A DNA stretch of 49,840 nucleotides from Conexibacter sp. (GTDB lineage: Bacteria; Actinomycetota; Thermoleophilia; Solirubrobacterales; 70-9), in assembly GCA_018263295.1 (NCBI GenBank), contig JADFCZ010000028.1, positions 1-49,840 of the forward strand. Reading direction: 5' to 3'. This document shows positions 7,024 through 15,075 of the stretch, in pieces; position 1 is the first letter of the stretch, and each line of letters starts with the position of its first letter. The notes under the pieces were generated by a model. It was not told the origin of the DNA. It did not search any database and worked only from the letters and a program-made list of their open reading frames with translations. The translations under genes and the position numbers were made by a program.

Positions 7024-8358
7024 ATGAGCGCGACCGAGTCGGTGGCTCCGGGCATCGAGCGGCTGCTCGCGGAATCCCGCGGGAGGATGCCGCGTGCGGT
7101 CGCCGCCCGCGAGCGGCGGGTCGAGCTCGCCGTCGGCGGCACGTTCGCCGTCGCCGCGGTGCTGACCGCGTTCCTGGCGGGCACCGGCCGGACGCTCGAC
7201 TGGTCCGACGCCGTCCTCGCGGTGGCCGTCCTCGCCGTCGCATCGCTCGTCGTCTTCGAGGTCGGCTCGCTGTACACGCAGCCGACCCAGGTCGCGTTCG
7301 TGCCGATGCTCTTCGTCCTGCCGCCCGAGCTCGTGCCGCTGTTCGTCTTCGCGGCGCTGCTGGCAGGCAAGGTGGTCAATGCACTCTCCGGCCAGCTCGC
7401 TCCCGGACGGATCATGATGGCGGCCGCCGACTCGTGGTTCGCGATCGGCCCGGCCCTGGTGCTGGTCGCCGCCGGGGCCCCGAGCGCCGCGAGCGCGGCG
7501 TGGTACGTGCTCGCCGCGGCGCTGCTGGCGCAGTTCGCGGTCGAGTCGGCCGCCTCGTTCGTCCGCGAGCGCCTTCACGGCAACGCCTCGGTGCGAGAGG
7601 AGCTGACCGAGAGCCGCTGGATCTACCTCGTCGACACCCTGCTCGCTCCGATCGGGTTCGCGGTCGCCCTCGCCGCCACCGGGCGCCCGTGGGCACTGCT
7701 GCTGCCGCTTCCCCTCTTTCTGCTGCTGCTGATCTTCGCGCGCGAGCGGACGGCGCGGCTCGAGTCGCTGCTCGAGCTCAGCAGCGCCTATCGCGGCACC
7801 GCGCACGTGCTCGGCGACATGATCGGTCACGACGACACCTACACGGGCAGCCACAGCCGCAGCGTCGTCGAGCTCTCGGTCGGGGTCGCGGAGGAGCTCG
7901 GGCTCGACGAGCGTCGCCGCCGCAACGTCGAGTTCGGCGCGCTCCTCCACGACGTCGGCAAGGTCGCGATTCCGAAGCAGCTCATCAACAAGCCCGGCCC
8001 CCTCAACGCCCAGGAGTGGACCGTGGTCCGGACCCACACGGTGGAGGGCCAGCGGATCCTCGAAAAGATCGGCGGGCTGATGTCGGAGATCGGCGCCGTC
8101 GTCCGTTCATCGCACGAGCGCTACGACGGCGGCGGCTATCCGGACGGGCTCGCCGACGAGGCGATCCCGGTCGAGTCCCGGATCATCTTCGCCTGCGACG
8201 CCTTCAACGCGATGACGACCGACCGGCCCTATCGGGCGGCCCTGCCGATCGAGGGCGCGATCACCGAGCTCGAGGCCAACGCCGGCACCCAGTTCGACCC
8301 GAGGGTCGTCGGCGTTCTGGTCGCCCAGGTCCGCGACCGCTACGGGCTCCCCGCCTGA
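7024..8358 (+). CDS. Membrane HD-GYP-type phosphohydrolase (probable c-di-GMP phosphodiesterase)
   Basis: A 444-residue protein. The N-terminal half (about residues 35-245) holds about six or seven hydrophobic helices forming a membrane sensor region. The C-terminal half is an HD domain with HD-GYP features: DTYTGSHSRSV, the metal pair in LLHDVGK (about residue 310), the conserved INKPGPLN, and HERYDGGGYPDGL (about 365), where GYP defines the subfamily. Such domains hydrolyse cyclic di-GMP. I chose ATG at 7024 because the upstream in-frame sequence is basic and not family-like, and a GAGGA lies just upstream. No diguanylate cyclase is found in this window. A strong hairpin follows the gene. 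Confidence 0.88.
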   Translation: MSATESVAPGIERLLAESRGRMPRAVAARERRVELAVGGTFAVAAVLTAFLAGTGRTLDWSDAVLAVAVLAVASLVVFEVGSLYTQPTQVAFVPMLFVLPPELVPLFVFAALLAGKVVNALSGQLAPGRIMMAAADSWFAIGPALVLVAAGAPSAASAAWYVLAAALLAQFAVESAASFVRERLHGNASVREELTESRWIYLVDTLLAPIGFAVALAATGRPWALLLPLPLFLLLLIFARERTARLESLLELSSAYRGTAHVLGDMIGHDDTYTGSHSRSVVELSVGVAEELGLDERRRRNVEFGALLHDVGKVAIPKQLINKPGPLNAQEWTVVRTHTVEGQRILEKIGGLMSEIGAVVRSSHERYDGGGYPDGLADEAIPVESRIIFACDAFNAMTTDRPYRAALPIEGAITELEANAGTQFDPRVVGVLVAQVRDRYGLPA

Positions 8359-8380
8359 GCGCCTCCGTTGCGGACGCGGA

Positions 8381-8412
8381 AGCGGCCCGGAGGCCGAAGC
8401 CGCCGGGCCGCT
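8381..8412. terminator. Bidirectional hairpin terminator
   Basis: AGCGGCCCGG (8381-8390) and CCGGGCCGCT (8403-8412) form a perfect 10-base-pair stem with a 12-base loop. It lies between the convergent HD-GYP and secreted-protein genes. There is no T-tract, as is common in GC-rich actinobacteria. Confidence 0.7.
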
Positions 8413-8435
8413 GACCCCTTGGTGTGCGTCGCGAG

Positions 8436-8822
8436 CTAGCGGGTGATGCTCTTGCTCGTCGCGCCCTTGCAGAGGCTGGTCTTTCCGACCTTGGCGTAGA
8501 ACGTGCCGGTCTTGTAGCCGGAGTTGCCGATCGACCACATGTACTTGGTGCCGTTCGGCTGGGCGGTGTCCGTGCCGATCTTCATGTCGTTCTTCGGGTC
8601 CTGGGAGTTGCCGGTCTGCTTGAAGACCTTGACCGTGCGGCCGTTGGCGCAGTTGTCGGCGTCCGAGCTCTTGACGTAGCCGTAGTAGTCGCCGTTGTCT
8701 CCCTTGATCGAGACCTTGGTGTCGGCCTTGCCGCCGGCCTGGGCGGAGGCGACCCCCGCGAAGGCGGTGACCGAGACGGCGAGGGCGACGAGGGCGGTGC
8801 GGACCTTGGTGCTGTTGAACAT
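8436..8822 (-). CDS. Small secreted protein of unknown function
   Basis: A 128-residue protein beginning MFNSTKVRTALVALAVSV, a typical Sec signal peptide (basic n-region, hydrophobic core) with a likely cleavage after ASA around residue 27. There is no lipobox cysteine. The mature part is about 100 residues, rich in Lys, Gly, Asn, Ser and Tyr, with two cysteines (DNCANG and SLCKG) that could form one disulfide. I recognise no family. ATG 8822 is preceded by AAAGGAA at good spacing; the frame extends further upstream but the signal peptide fixes the start. Its lysine-rich, less arginine-rich composition differs from neighbouring cytoplasmic proteins, as expected for an exported protein. Upstream lie three ACACC/GGTGT half-sites (8893-8920). 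Confidence 0.75.
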   Translation of the reverse strand: MFNSTKVRTALVALAVSVTAFAGVASAQAGGKADTKVSIKGDNGDYYGYVKSSDADNCANGRTVKVFKQTGNSQDPKNDMKIGTDTAQPNGTKYMWSIGNSGYKTGTFYAKVGKTSLCKGATSKSITR

Positions 8823-8892
8823 GTCGTTGGTTCCTTTCGGGTTGCTTCGAACTTGCACGACCATGATCAGCTCGCGGGAGCGATCCGGGTAG

Positions 8893-8920
8893 ACACCCGG
8901 GGTGTGAACCCGGCAACACC
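8893..8920. promoter_or_regulatory. Possible operator: three ACACC/GGTGT half-sites
   Basis: ACACC (8893-8897), GGTGT (8901-8905) and ACACC (8916-8920) give two overlapping inverted repeats in the 145-base gap between the divergent secreted-protein and DAHP synthase genes. This is suggestive of a transcription-factor site; the regulator is unknown. Confidence 0.3.
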
Positions 8921-8967
8921 CGTGAGCCCGCGACGCCCGCTGGCGGACTTCGCGAAACTTAGGGTCC

Positions 8968-10041
8968 ATGTCCGCGACCCCGGTCAGCAACGACCCCAGC
9001 CTGCACGATCTCCGGATCGAGGAGACCGTCCCGCTGGTCTCGCCGGAGGAGCTGCTCACCGAGCACCCGCTGACCCCGGAGCTTGCCGCCGCCGTCGTCC
9101 GTGAGCGCCGCGAGGTCAAGGCGATCCTCGACCGCGAGGACCCGCGGCTGCTGGTCGTCGTCGGGCCCTGCAGCGTCCACGACCCCGTCGCCGCCCTCGA
9201 GTACGCCCGGCGACTCGCCGGGCTCGCGGCCGAGCTGCCCGACCTGCTCGTGGTCATGCGCGTCTACTTCGAGAAGCCGCGGACGACGACCGGCTGGAAG
9301 GGGCTGATCAACGATCCCCATCTCGACGAGTCCGGCGACGTCAACACCGGTCTGCGGACCGCCCGCCACCTGCTGTTGCAGGTCCTCGGGGTCGGCCTGC
9401 CGATCGGCTGTGAGTTCCTCGACCCGATCACCCCGCAGTACATCGCCGACACCGTCGCCTGGGGCGCGATCGGCGCCCGGACGACGGAGAGCCAGACCCA
9501 TCGCCAGCTCGCCTCCGGCCTGTCGATGCCGGTCGGCTTCAAGAACCGCACCGACGGCAACGTCGGCGTCGCCGTCGACGCGCTGCGGGCGGCCGGCGCG
9601 CCGCACTCCTTCGCCGGGGTCGAGCTCGGCGGCGGCTCGGCGATCCTCCGCACCTCCGGGAACTCCGACTGCCACATCATCCTTCGCGGCGGGCGCGGCG
9701 CGACGAACTACGACGCCGCCTCGGTCGCCGACACCGTCGAGCGGCTGCGGGCGGTCGGGCTGCCCGAGCGGGTGATCATCGACGCCTCCCACGACAACAG
9801 CGGCAAGGACCACGAGCGCCAGCCGGCCGTCGCGGCGGCGATCGGCGAGCAGGTCGCGGCGGGGGAGAAGGCGATCGTGGGCGTCATGCTCGAGTCCTTC
9901 CTCGAAGCGGGCCGCCAGGATCTCGGGGGAGCGCTCGCCTACGGGCAGTCGGTCACCGACAAGTGCATGGCCTGGGATACGACCGTCGACGTGCTGCGCG
10001 GCCTCGACGAAGCATCGCACCGCCGTCGCGGCGGCCCCTGA
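8968..10041 (+). CDS. 3-deoxy-7-phosphoheptulonate (DAHP) synthase, class I
   Basis: A 357-residue enzyme that condenses phosphoenolpyruvate and erythrose 4-phosphate, the first step of the shikimate pathway to aromatic amino acids. Class I (AroF/G/H-like) motifs are all seen: VVGPCSVHD, RVYFEKPRTTTGWKG, INDPHLDESGDVNTGL, IGARTTESQ, GFKNRTDGN, DASHDNSGKD and GQSVTDKCMAWD. Length matches the family and there is no fused chorismate mutase. Start ATG at 8968; a TAGGGT box lies only two bases upstream, too close to be the -10 of this start, so the promoter is unclear. Feedback specificity (Phe, Tyr or Trp) cannot be read from the sequence. Confidence 0.95.
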   Translation: MSATPVSNDPSLHDLRIEETVPLVSPEELLTEHPLTPELAAAVVRERREVKAILDREDPRLLVVVGPCSVHDPVAALEYARRLAGLAAELPDLLVVMRVYFEKPRTTTGWKGLINDPHLDESGDVNTGLRTARHLLLQVLGVGLPIGCEFLDPITPQYIADTVAWGAIGARTTESQTHRQLASGLSMPVGFKNRTDGNVGVAVDALRAAGAPHSFAGVELGGGSAILRTSGNSDCHIILRGGRGATNYDAASVADTVERLRAVGLPERVIIDASHDNSGKDHERQPAVAAAIGEQVAAGEKAIVGVMLESFLEAGRQDLGGALAYGQSVTDKCMAWDTTVDVLRGLDEASHRRRGGP

Positions 10042-10114
10042 ACCCGGCCCAGGGCTCGATCTCGACCTCGCCGGGCATCGGCGGAGCGATCGTGTTGAGC
10101 TATGTAGCTGCCCG

Positions 10115-11317
10115 ATGATCCGCACGCTTCCAGTCGAGACCGCGCGACGACTCGCGCTCCACGCCCAGGGCCTCGCCGAGCCCCCGCCACCGGGAACCGG
10201 CGTCGCCGGCGTCGTCGAGCGCATCGGGTGCCTGCAGCTCGACCCGGTCGGCGTCGTCGCCCGCTCGCCGCTGCTCGTACTCCGGGCCCGCCTCATCGGC
10301 GGCAACCACGACTCGCACGAGCGGGCGCTGCATCGCGCCGCCTACCGCGATCGCCACCTGTTCGACTACTGGTGCCACGAGGCGAGCATCTGCCACATCG
10401 GCGATCTGCCCGTGCACCGGTGGGCGATGCGCACCTGGCTCGAGCGCCTGACCCCGGCGCGGCAGCCGGTCCGGCGGTGGCTCGAGGCGAACTCCGGGTT
10501 CGCCGAGCACACGATCGCCGACCTCGCCGCGAACGGTCCGCTTCGCGCCCGCCAGATCGAGGATCACTCGGCCGAGGCCTGGGAGCACGGGCACTGGACC
10601 GACGAGGTCTCCTCCCGGCAGACGATCGCCCGGCTGCTGGACAAGCTCTGGATGCAGGGCCGGGTCGGGGTCGGCGACCGGGTCGGCATCGAGCGCCGGT
10701 GGGACATCTTCGAGCGCTGCCTGCCGCCCGGCGCGCTCGCAGCCGCCGATGCCGAACCGCTCGCGGAGGAGGAGGCGGTCGACCGGGCCGTCCTGCGCGC
10801 GGCCGGGATGCTCGGCGTCGCCCGCGCGCCGCACATCGCCGCCCACTTCACTCGCCGCCGCTACCCGGGCCTCGGCGGCCCGGCCGAGGGGGCACTCGGC
10901 CGCCTCGAACGCCGCGGCGAGATCGAGCGGGTTCGCGTCGCCGGTCTCCGCGGGGATTGGTGGGGGCTGCCGTCGGCGCTCGAGGGGGCCGATCGGCTCG
11001 CGCCCGGACGGCGCACGCTCGCGCTCTCGCCCTTCGACAACCTGCTCTGCGACCGCGCCCGAACCGCCGAGCTCTTCGGCTTCGACCACCGGCTCGAGAT
11101 CTACGTCCCCGAGCCGAAGCGACGCTGGGGCTACTACGTCCTCCCGATCCTCCACCGTGAGCGCCTGATCGCCCGCGCCGACCTCCGGATCGACGGCAAG
11201 ACCGACCGCTTCCTCCGCGTCCTCGCGATCCACGAGGAGCCCGGCCGCCGCGCGCCCGGAGCCATCCGCAGAGCCCTGGATTCGCTGGCGAGCTGGCGCG
11301 GGGTGGAGGCGGGGTAG
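10115..11317 (+). CDS. YcaQ/AlkX-like winged-helix DNA glycosylase (HTH_42 family)
   Basis: A 400-residue protein of the HTH_42/YcaQ superfamily, whose studied members excise bulky N-alkyl lesions or unhook interstrand crosslinks. Recognisable features: RIGCLQLDPVGVVARSPLLV (residues 37-56), containing a Q-L-D triplet (41-43) at the place of the family's QxQ/QxD catalytic motif, then HLFDYWCHEASICH, similar to the 'F.YW.HEAS' stretch of YcaQ. Winged-helix repeats follow. From memory of the family, QxD is characteristic of YcaQ-like rather than AlkZ-like enzymes, which would suggest a general repair role; this is inference. It is flanked by DAHP synthase and an L,D-transpeptidase and shows no toxin cluster around it. 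Confidence 0.8.
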   Translation: MIRTLPVETARRLALHAQGLAEPPPPGTGVAGVVERIGCLQLDPVGVVARSPLLVLRARLIGGNHDSHERALHRAAYRDRHLFDYWCHEASICHIGDLPVHRWAMRTWLERLTPARQPVRRWLEANSGFAEHTIADLAANGPLRARQIEDHSAEAWEHGHWTDEVSSRQTIARLLDKLWMQGRVGVGDRVGIERRWDIFERCLPPGALAAADAEPLAEEEAVDRAVLRAAGMLGVARAPHIAAHFTRRRYPGLGGPAEGALGRLERRGEIERVRVAGLRGDWWGLPSALEGADRLAPGRRTLALSPFDNLLCDRARTAELFGFDHRLEIYVPEPKRRWGYYVLPILHRERLIARADLRIDGKTDRFLRVLAIHEEPGRRAPGAIRRALDSLASWRGVEAG

Positions 11318-11417
11318 GGCCCCACCGTGCCGGGCGACGCCGCCCACACGCCGGACCGACGTCCAGACCGGCGCCCGCCGCTGAAGCCGAAGCACCGGAC
11401 TTCCGACTCCATCTTCG

Positions 11418-12233
11418 ATGGAGCGGATGAGCCACTCGGACCTGATGATGCTGGCCGGCGCGATGCTGGCCGCGATGGCGCTGCTGGTGCTGGCGCTCTC
11501 GGTCGCCGACGGCGGCCCCGGCCGGGTCGAGGCCGCGCAGGCGGCGCCGGCGTCCGCGGGCCCCGCCTCCGCACCGCAGCCGCAGGCCGTGCTCGCGTCG
11601 ACGTCCACGAGCCGTCCCCCGGATCCGCAGCCCGATCCGGACACGACGATCCTCAGCGTGCGCCCGGGGGCGAGCGTCGGGCTCCGCGACGCCCCGGGAG
11701 GCAAGGTCGTCGAGACCGTCGCCGACACGACCGAGTTCGGTTCGCCGACCGTGCTCACGGTGCTCGAGCGCCGGGGCGCCTGGGCGGGCGTCCCGACCGA
11801 GCTCCTGCCGAACGGGGAGCTGGCGTGGGTGCGGGCCGGCGATCCCGGCCTCGCGACCGACACCGTCGGCCAGTCGATCGTCATCGACCTCTCGGAGATG
11901 CGCGGGGAGCTCTCGCGCAACGGCGAGGTCGAGCGGCGCTGGAGCGTCGGCATCGGCGGCTCGGGAACGCCGACCCCGACGGGCCGGTTCTCGATCACCG
12001 ACGAGATCGAGAGCGGCCTCAACCCGGTCTACGGCTGCTGCGCGATCGCGCTCAGCGCGACCCAGCCGAACCTGCCCGCGGGCTGGACCGGCGGCGACCG
12101 GATCGCGATCCACGGCACTTCCGAGCCGCTGGGCGAGGCGAACTCGACCGGTTGCGTCCACAGCAGCGACGCCGACCTCCAGGCGCTGATCGAGGGCGTC
12201 CCGCTCGGAACCCCGGTGACGATCCGCCGCTGA
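11418..12233 (+). CDS. L,D-transpeptidase (YkuD domain), membrane-anchored
   Basis: A 271-residue cell-wall enzyme. A hydrophobic helix (about residues 9-30) acts as a signal anchor, followed by a Pro/Ala/Ser-rich linker to about residue 75, an SH3-like segment (about 75-145) and the YkuD domain. The catalytic signature is visible: IAIHGTSEP, then ANSTGCVHSSD with nucleophile Cys246 and His248. The family forms 3-3 crosslinks in peptidoglycan or attaches proteins to it. ATG at 11427 is a possible alternative start. The neighbours are unrelated enzymes, so it is probably transcribed alone. Confidence 0.88.
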   Translation: MERMSHSDLMMLAGAMLAAMALLVLALSVADGGPGRVEAAQAAPASAGPASAPQPQAVLASTSTSRPPDPQPDPDTTILSVRPGASVGLRDAPGGKVVETVADTTEFGSPTVLTVLERRGAWAGVPTELLPNGELAWVRAGDPGLATDTVGQSIVIDLSEMRGELSRNGEVERRWSVGIGGSGTPTPTGRFSITDEIESGLNPVYGCCAIALSATQPNLPAGWTGGDRIAIHGTSEPLGEANSTGCVHSSDADLQALIEGVPLGTPVTIRR

Positions 12234-12268
12234 CGGCGCCGGGGTTCGCGCCTTCGCGGCCCGCCTCG

Positions 12269-12274
12269 TAGTCT
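12269..12274 (+). promoter_or_regulatory. Candidate -10 box (TAGTCT) of the SDR gene
   Basis: TAGTCT lies 43 bases before the ATG at 12318; the leader carries a good Shine-Dalgarno (GAAGGAG), so this gene would have a conventional leader, unlike many neighbours. Confidence 0.3.
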
Positions 12275-12317
12275 GGGGCCGACCAGACCGGCCGTACAGA
12301 CGACGAAGGAGCCGCAG

Positions 12318-13172
12318 ATGCCCGACAAGCTGACCATCCTGATCACCGGCTGTTCGACCGGGATCGGGCGCGCCACGGCCGAGCGGCTCGCGGCCGGCGG
12401 TCACACCGTCTACGCGACCGCCCGCAAGCTCGAGGCCGTCGCCGACCTCGAGGGGAAGGGCTGCAGGACGCTGGCCCTCGACGTCACCGACGAGGCGTCG
12501 ATGGAGGCCGCCGTCGCCCGGATCGACGAGGAGTCCGGGGGCGTCGACGCGCTCGTCAACAACGCCGGCTATTCGCAGTCGGGGGCGGTGGAGACGCTCG
12601 CGATGGACGCCCTCCGCCGTCAGTTCGAGACGAACGTCTTCGGGCTCGTCCGGCTCACCCAACTCGTCCTGCCGGGCATGCGCGAGCGCGGCTTCGGCCG
12701 GATCGTGAACATCAGCTCGATGGGCGCCAACTTCACGTTCCCCGGCGGCGGCGCCTACCACGCGACCAAGTACGCGCTCGAGGCCATCTCCGACGCGCTC
12801 CGCTACGAGGTCGAGGGGTTCGGCATCGACGTGGTCGTCGTCCAGCCGGGGGCGATCCGAACCGAGTTCGACAGGGCGGCGATCGCCTCGCTCGAGAACC
12901 ACGAGGACTCCGACGACGTCTACGCCGAGTTCAACCGCAAGGTCGGCCAGGCAACGCAGGAGGCCTACGAGAAGGGCCCGTTGAAGCTGCTGGGCGGCGA
13001 AGCCGACGACGTCGCCAAGGTGATCGAGAAAGCGATCACGTCGAAGCGGCCGCGGACGCGCTATCACGTCACTCCCTCGGCGACCCTGCTGATCGGCCAG
13101 AGCCACCTGATGCCGGACCGGATCTGGGACCGCTTCAACGCGACGCAGTTCCCGAAGCCGGGCCGAAGCTGA
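12318..13172 (+). CDS. Short-chain dehydrogenase/reductase (SDR)
   Basis: A 284-residue classical SDR. Cofactor-binding TGCSTGIG sits at about residues 10-17, followed by DVTDEAS, NNAGYS, the catalytic serine region VNISSMGA and YHATK with the Tyr/Lys pair. The Arg after the second strand (YATARK) suggests NADP(H) preference, which is inference. These enzymes interconvert alcohols and ketones; substrate unknown. ATG 12318 follows GAAGGAG with proper spacing. The lipocalin-like gene starts six bases after its stop, so the two are likely an operon. Confidence 0.92.
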   Translation: MPDKLTILITGCSTGIGRATAERLAAGGHTVYATARKLEAVADLEGKGCRTLALDVTDEASMEAAVARIDEESGGVDALVNNAGYSQSGAVETLAMDALRRQFETNVFGLVRLTQLVLPGMRERGFGRIVNISSMGANFTFPGGGAYHATKYALEAISDALRYEVEGFGIDVVVVQPGAIRTEFDRAAIASLENHEDSDDVYAEFNRKVGQATQEAYEKGPLKLLGGEADDVAKVIEKAITSKRPRTRYHVTPSATLLIGQSHLMPDRIWDRFNATQFPKPGRS

Positions 13173-13178
13173 CGCGCG

Positions 13179-13637
13179 GTGGCCGCGCCGGAACTGCCCG
13201 ACTATGCCCGCGGCCTGGTCGGCCACTGGCGGTTGGCGGCCTGGACGGGGGAGTCCGACGACGGTGAGCGGGTCGAGCCCGGCGGGAGCGAGCCGAGCGG
13301 CGACCTGATCTACCTGCCGAGCGGGCGCATGGCCGTCCAGATCGCGCACACGCGGCGGCAGGCCTTCGGCTCGCATGACCTCGAGGCGGGCGATCAGGCG
13401 CTGCGGGCGGATGCCTACCGGACCTACAACGCCTACGCCGGGACCTTCTCGGTCCCCGAGCCGGGAACGGTCGTCCACCACGTCGCCCAGGCGCTCCACC
13501 CCGATCAGGCGGGGATGGAGAAGCGGCGCCGCTACGAGCTCGACGGCGACGCGCTGACGCTTTGGACGCAGCCCGTGGCGGTTGCGGGCGCGATGGCGAG
13601 CTCCGAGCTCCACTGGGTGCGGCGAAACCACTTCTGA
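13179..13637 (+). CDS. Lipocalin-like domain protein
   Basis: A 152-residue protein starting with GTG at 13179, six bases after the SDR gene. The pattern LVGHWRLAAWTGESDDG near the N terminus, GDLIYLPSGRMAVQIA in the middle and the ELDGDALTLWTQPV strands near the end match the small bacterial lipocalin-like family (Lipocalin_5 type), a beta-barrel presumed to bind hydrophobic ligands. There is no signal peptide, so it is cytoplasmic. Coupling to the SDR suggests it may bind or present that enzyme's substrate. A short hairpin follows directly. Confidence 0.78.
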   Translation: MAAPELPDYARGLVGHWRLAAWTGESDDGERVEPGGSEPSGDLIYLPSGRMAVQIAHTRRQAFGSHDLEAGDQALRADAYRTYNAYAGTFSVPEPGTVVHHVAQALHPDQAGMEKRRRYELDGDALTLWTQPVAVAGAMASSELHWVRRNHF

Positions 13638-13640
13638 GGC

Positions 13641-13656
13641 CGGAAACGCCTTTCCG
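13641..13656 (+). terminator. Short hairpin after the lipocalin-like gene
   Basis: CGGAAA (13641-13646) pairs with TTTCCG (13651-13656) over a four-base loop, three bases after the stop codon. Six-base-pair stem, no T-tract. Confidence 0.4.
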
Positions 13657-13664
13657 CTCCCTCA

Positions 13665-13675
13665 GTAGTTACTAC
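13665..13675. repeat. Small palindrome in the promoter region of the stress-protein operon
   Basis: GTAGT-T-ACTAC is a perfect 5+1+5 palindrome about 110 bases upstream of the universal stress protein start. It could be an operator or part of a promoter; nothing more can be shown. Confidence 0.25.
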
Positions 13676-13781
13676 GGATGCCCCGTCGTGCCGCCTACCG
13701 CGATGGTTGAGCGACCGGTCCGGATGCCCGTCTGCTCGGGCACCGGAATCATCGATGGCGTCGAAGCAAAGGGAGTCGCAG

Positions 13782-14207
13782 ATGTCGAGCAAGATCGTTG
13801 TAGGGGTTGACGGATCGGACGGTTCCGACCGCGCCGTCGCCGAGGCCACCGAGGTTGCGAAGCGCGACGGGGCGGGGATCGTGCTCGTTCACGTGGTCGA
13901 GCGGATCGCCGCCAAGGGCGACATGGCCCCGCTGCGCGCCGACGAGCCCGAGATCAAGGAGCGCATCGAGAAGCAGGCGGCGGATCTTCGCGACGCCGGC
14001 GTCGACGCCGACGTGCGCTACGAGTCGATCGTCCTCGGCGGGCCGGCCCGCTCGATCGCAGACGTCGCGGACGAGATCGGGGCGGACCTGATCGTGGTCG
14101 GCACCCGCGGTCACTCCGCGCTCGCCGGGGTCATCCTCGGCAGCGTCACCCAGAAGCTGCTCCACCTGGCCTCCTGCCCCGTCCTCTGCGTCCCGGGATC
14201 CGAGTAG
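13782..14207 (+). CDS. Universal stress protein, single UspA domain
   Basis: A 141-residue UspA-fold protein. It begins with strand KIVVGVDGSDGSDRAV and ends with the ATP-binding signature GTRGHSALAGVILGSVTQKL followed by CPVLCV, matching G-2X-G-9X-G-S/T. ATP-binding Usps are cytoplasmic stress proteins. I chose ATG 13782, preceded by GGGAG with a six-base spacer; the upstream frame extension is not conserved-looking. A two-domain paralogue starts eight bases downstream, so they form an operon. No SigB-like box is visible ahead of it. Confidence 0.92.
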   Translation: MSSKIVVGVDGSDGSDRAVAEATEVAKRDGAGIVLVHVVERIAAKGDMAPLRADEPEIKERIEKQAADLRDAGVDADVRYESIVLGGPARSIADVADEIGADLIVVGTRGHSALAGVILGSVTQKLLHLASCPVLCVPGSE

Positions 14208-14214
14208 GCCCCAG

Positions 14215-15075
14215 ATGGGCGGGATCGTCGTCGGCTTCGACGGAAGCGAAGAGGCCTTCGACGCTCTCCACCTCGCCGAGCGGATCCGCTCGGCGACCGG
14301 CCGCGACCTGATCGTCACGGTCGTCGACGAGAACGCGCCGCCGGCCGGGGACGCGGGCGGCTACTGGGAGTTCCAGCAGAACTACTTCGCCGAGATGGGC
14401 CGCAAGGCGACGGAGTATCTCGGCCACAGCGAGTTCAGCCGACGGACGGCGAGCGACTCGGCTCCGGCCGCGCTGCAGGCGGTCGCCGAGGCCGAGGGTG
14501 CCGACCTGATCGTGCTCGGCTCCACCCACCGGGGCGAGGTCGGCCGCGTCTTCGCCGGCAGCGTCGGCGAACGGTTGCTCGGCGGCTCTCCCTGCGCGAT
14601 CGCGATCGCGCCGAAGGGGTATGCGAGCGGGATTCACCCCGGCCTTGGGATCGTCGGGGTCGGCTACGACGGTGGAGAGGAGTCGAAGCGGGCGCTTGCG
14701 ACCGCGGTGGATCTGGCGGGCAACTCGGACTCGACCCTGCGGCTGATCGGCGTCGCCCGCGATCGCGACGAGGCCGTCGCGGGGATGGAGGAGGAACTCG
14801 TCCGCGGCGCCGAGCTCTGCGGCGACGTCGCCGTCGATCGCCGCGTGCTTCGCGGGGACGCCGCTCCAGCGCTCGCCGACCAGGGGGTCGAGCTCGACCT
14901 GCTCGTTCTCGGCTCGCGCGACTACGGACCGATCCGCGCCGTCCTCCTCGGCGGCGTATCGCGCACCGTCCTCAGGACCTCGCCGTGCCCGGTGGTGATC
15001 GTCCCCCGCAGCGCCGCCATCCGCGCGGCGAGCGTGGCCGGCGGCCCCGCGGCCGAGGCCGGGCGCCCCGACTGA
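14215..15075 (+). CDS. Universal stress protein, tandem UspA domains
   Basis: A 286-residue protein with two Usp domains (about 1-140 and 147-270). Domain 1 starts GGIVVGFDGSEEAFD and ends with GSTHRGEVGRVFAGSVGE plus CAIAIAP. Domain 2 starts GIVGVGYDGGEESKR and ends GSRDYGPIRAVLLGGVSRTV plus CPVVIVP. Both keep the glycine-rich nucleotide loop, so both may bind ATP. It lies seven bases after the single-domain Usp gene, in the same operon. Its TGA (15073-15075) abuts the stop of the convergent FUSC gene; the two stops form the palindrome TGATCA. Confidence 0.9.
   Translation: MGGIVVGFDGSEEAFDALHLAERIRSATGRDLIVTVVDENAPPAGDAGGYWEFQQNYFAEMGRKATEYLGHSEFSRRTASDSAPAALQAVAEAEGADLIVLGSTHRGEVGRVFAGSVGERLLGGSPCAIAIAPKGYASGIHPGLGIVGVGYDGGEESKRALATAVDLAGNSDSTLRLIGVARDRDEAVAGMEEELVRGAELCGDVAVDRRVLRGDAAPALADQGVELDLLVLGSRDYGPIRAVLLGGVSRTVLRTSPCPVVIVPRSAAIRAASVAGGPAAEAGRPD

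Noticed and set aside
8887-8892. GGGTAG on the plus strand in the DAHP synthase upstream region
   Set aside because: No matching -35 box and 75 bases from the start codon.
8960-8965. TAGGGT as a leaderless -10 box of the DAHP synthase gene
   Set aside because: It ends only two bases before the ATG, so transcription would start inside the gene, and no later in-frame start fits the conserved protein.
12235-12252. GGCGC/GCGCC hairpin after the L,D-transpeptidase gene
   Set aside because: Five-base-pair stem with an eight-base loop is easily found by chance at this GC content.
10848-13631. Very long open frame on the minus strand opposite the glycosylase, transpeptidase, SDR and lipocalin genes
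   Set aside because: It is antisense to genes with clear catalytic motifs and has Arg/Gly/Asp/Val-rich low-complexity sequence, the usual mirror frame in GC-rich DNA. The same applies to long antisense frames at 2511-4775, 17540-20200, 35323-37491, 38275-40029 and 41783-44209.
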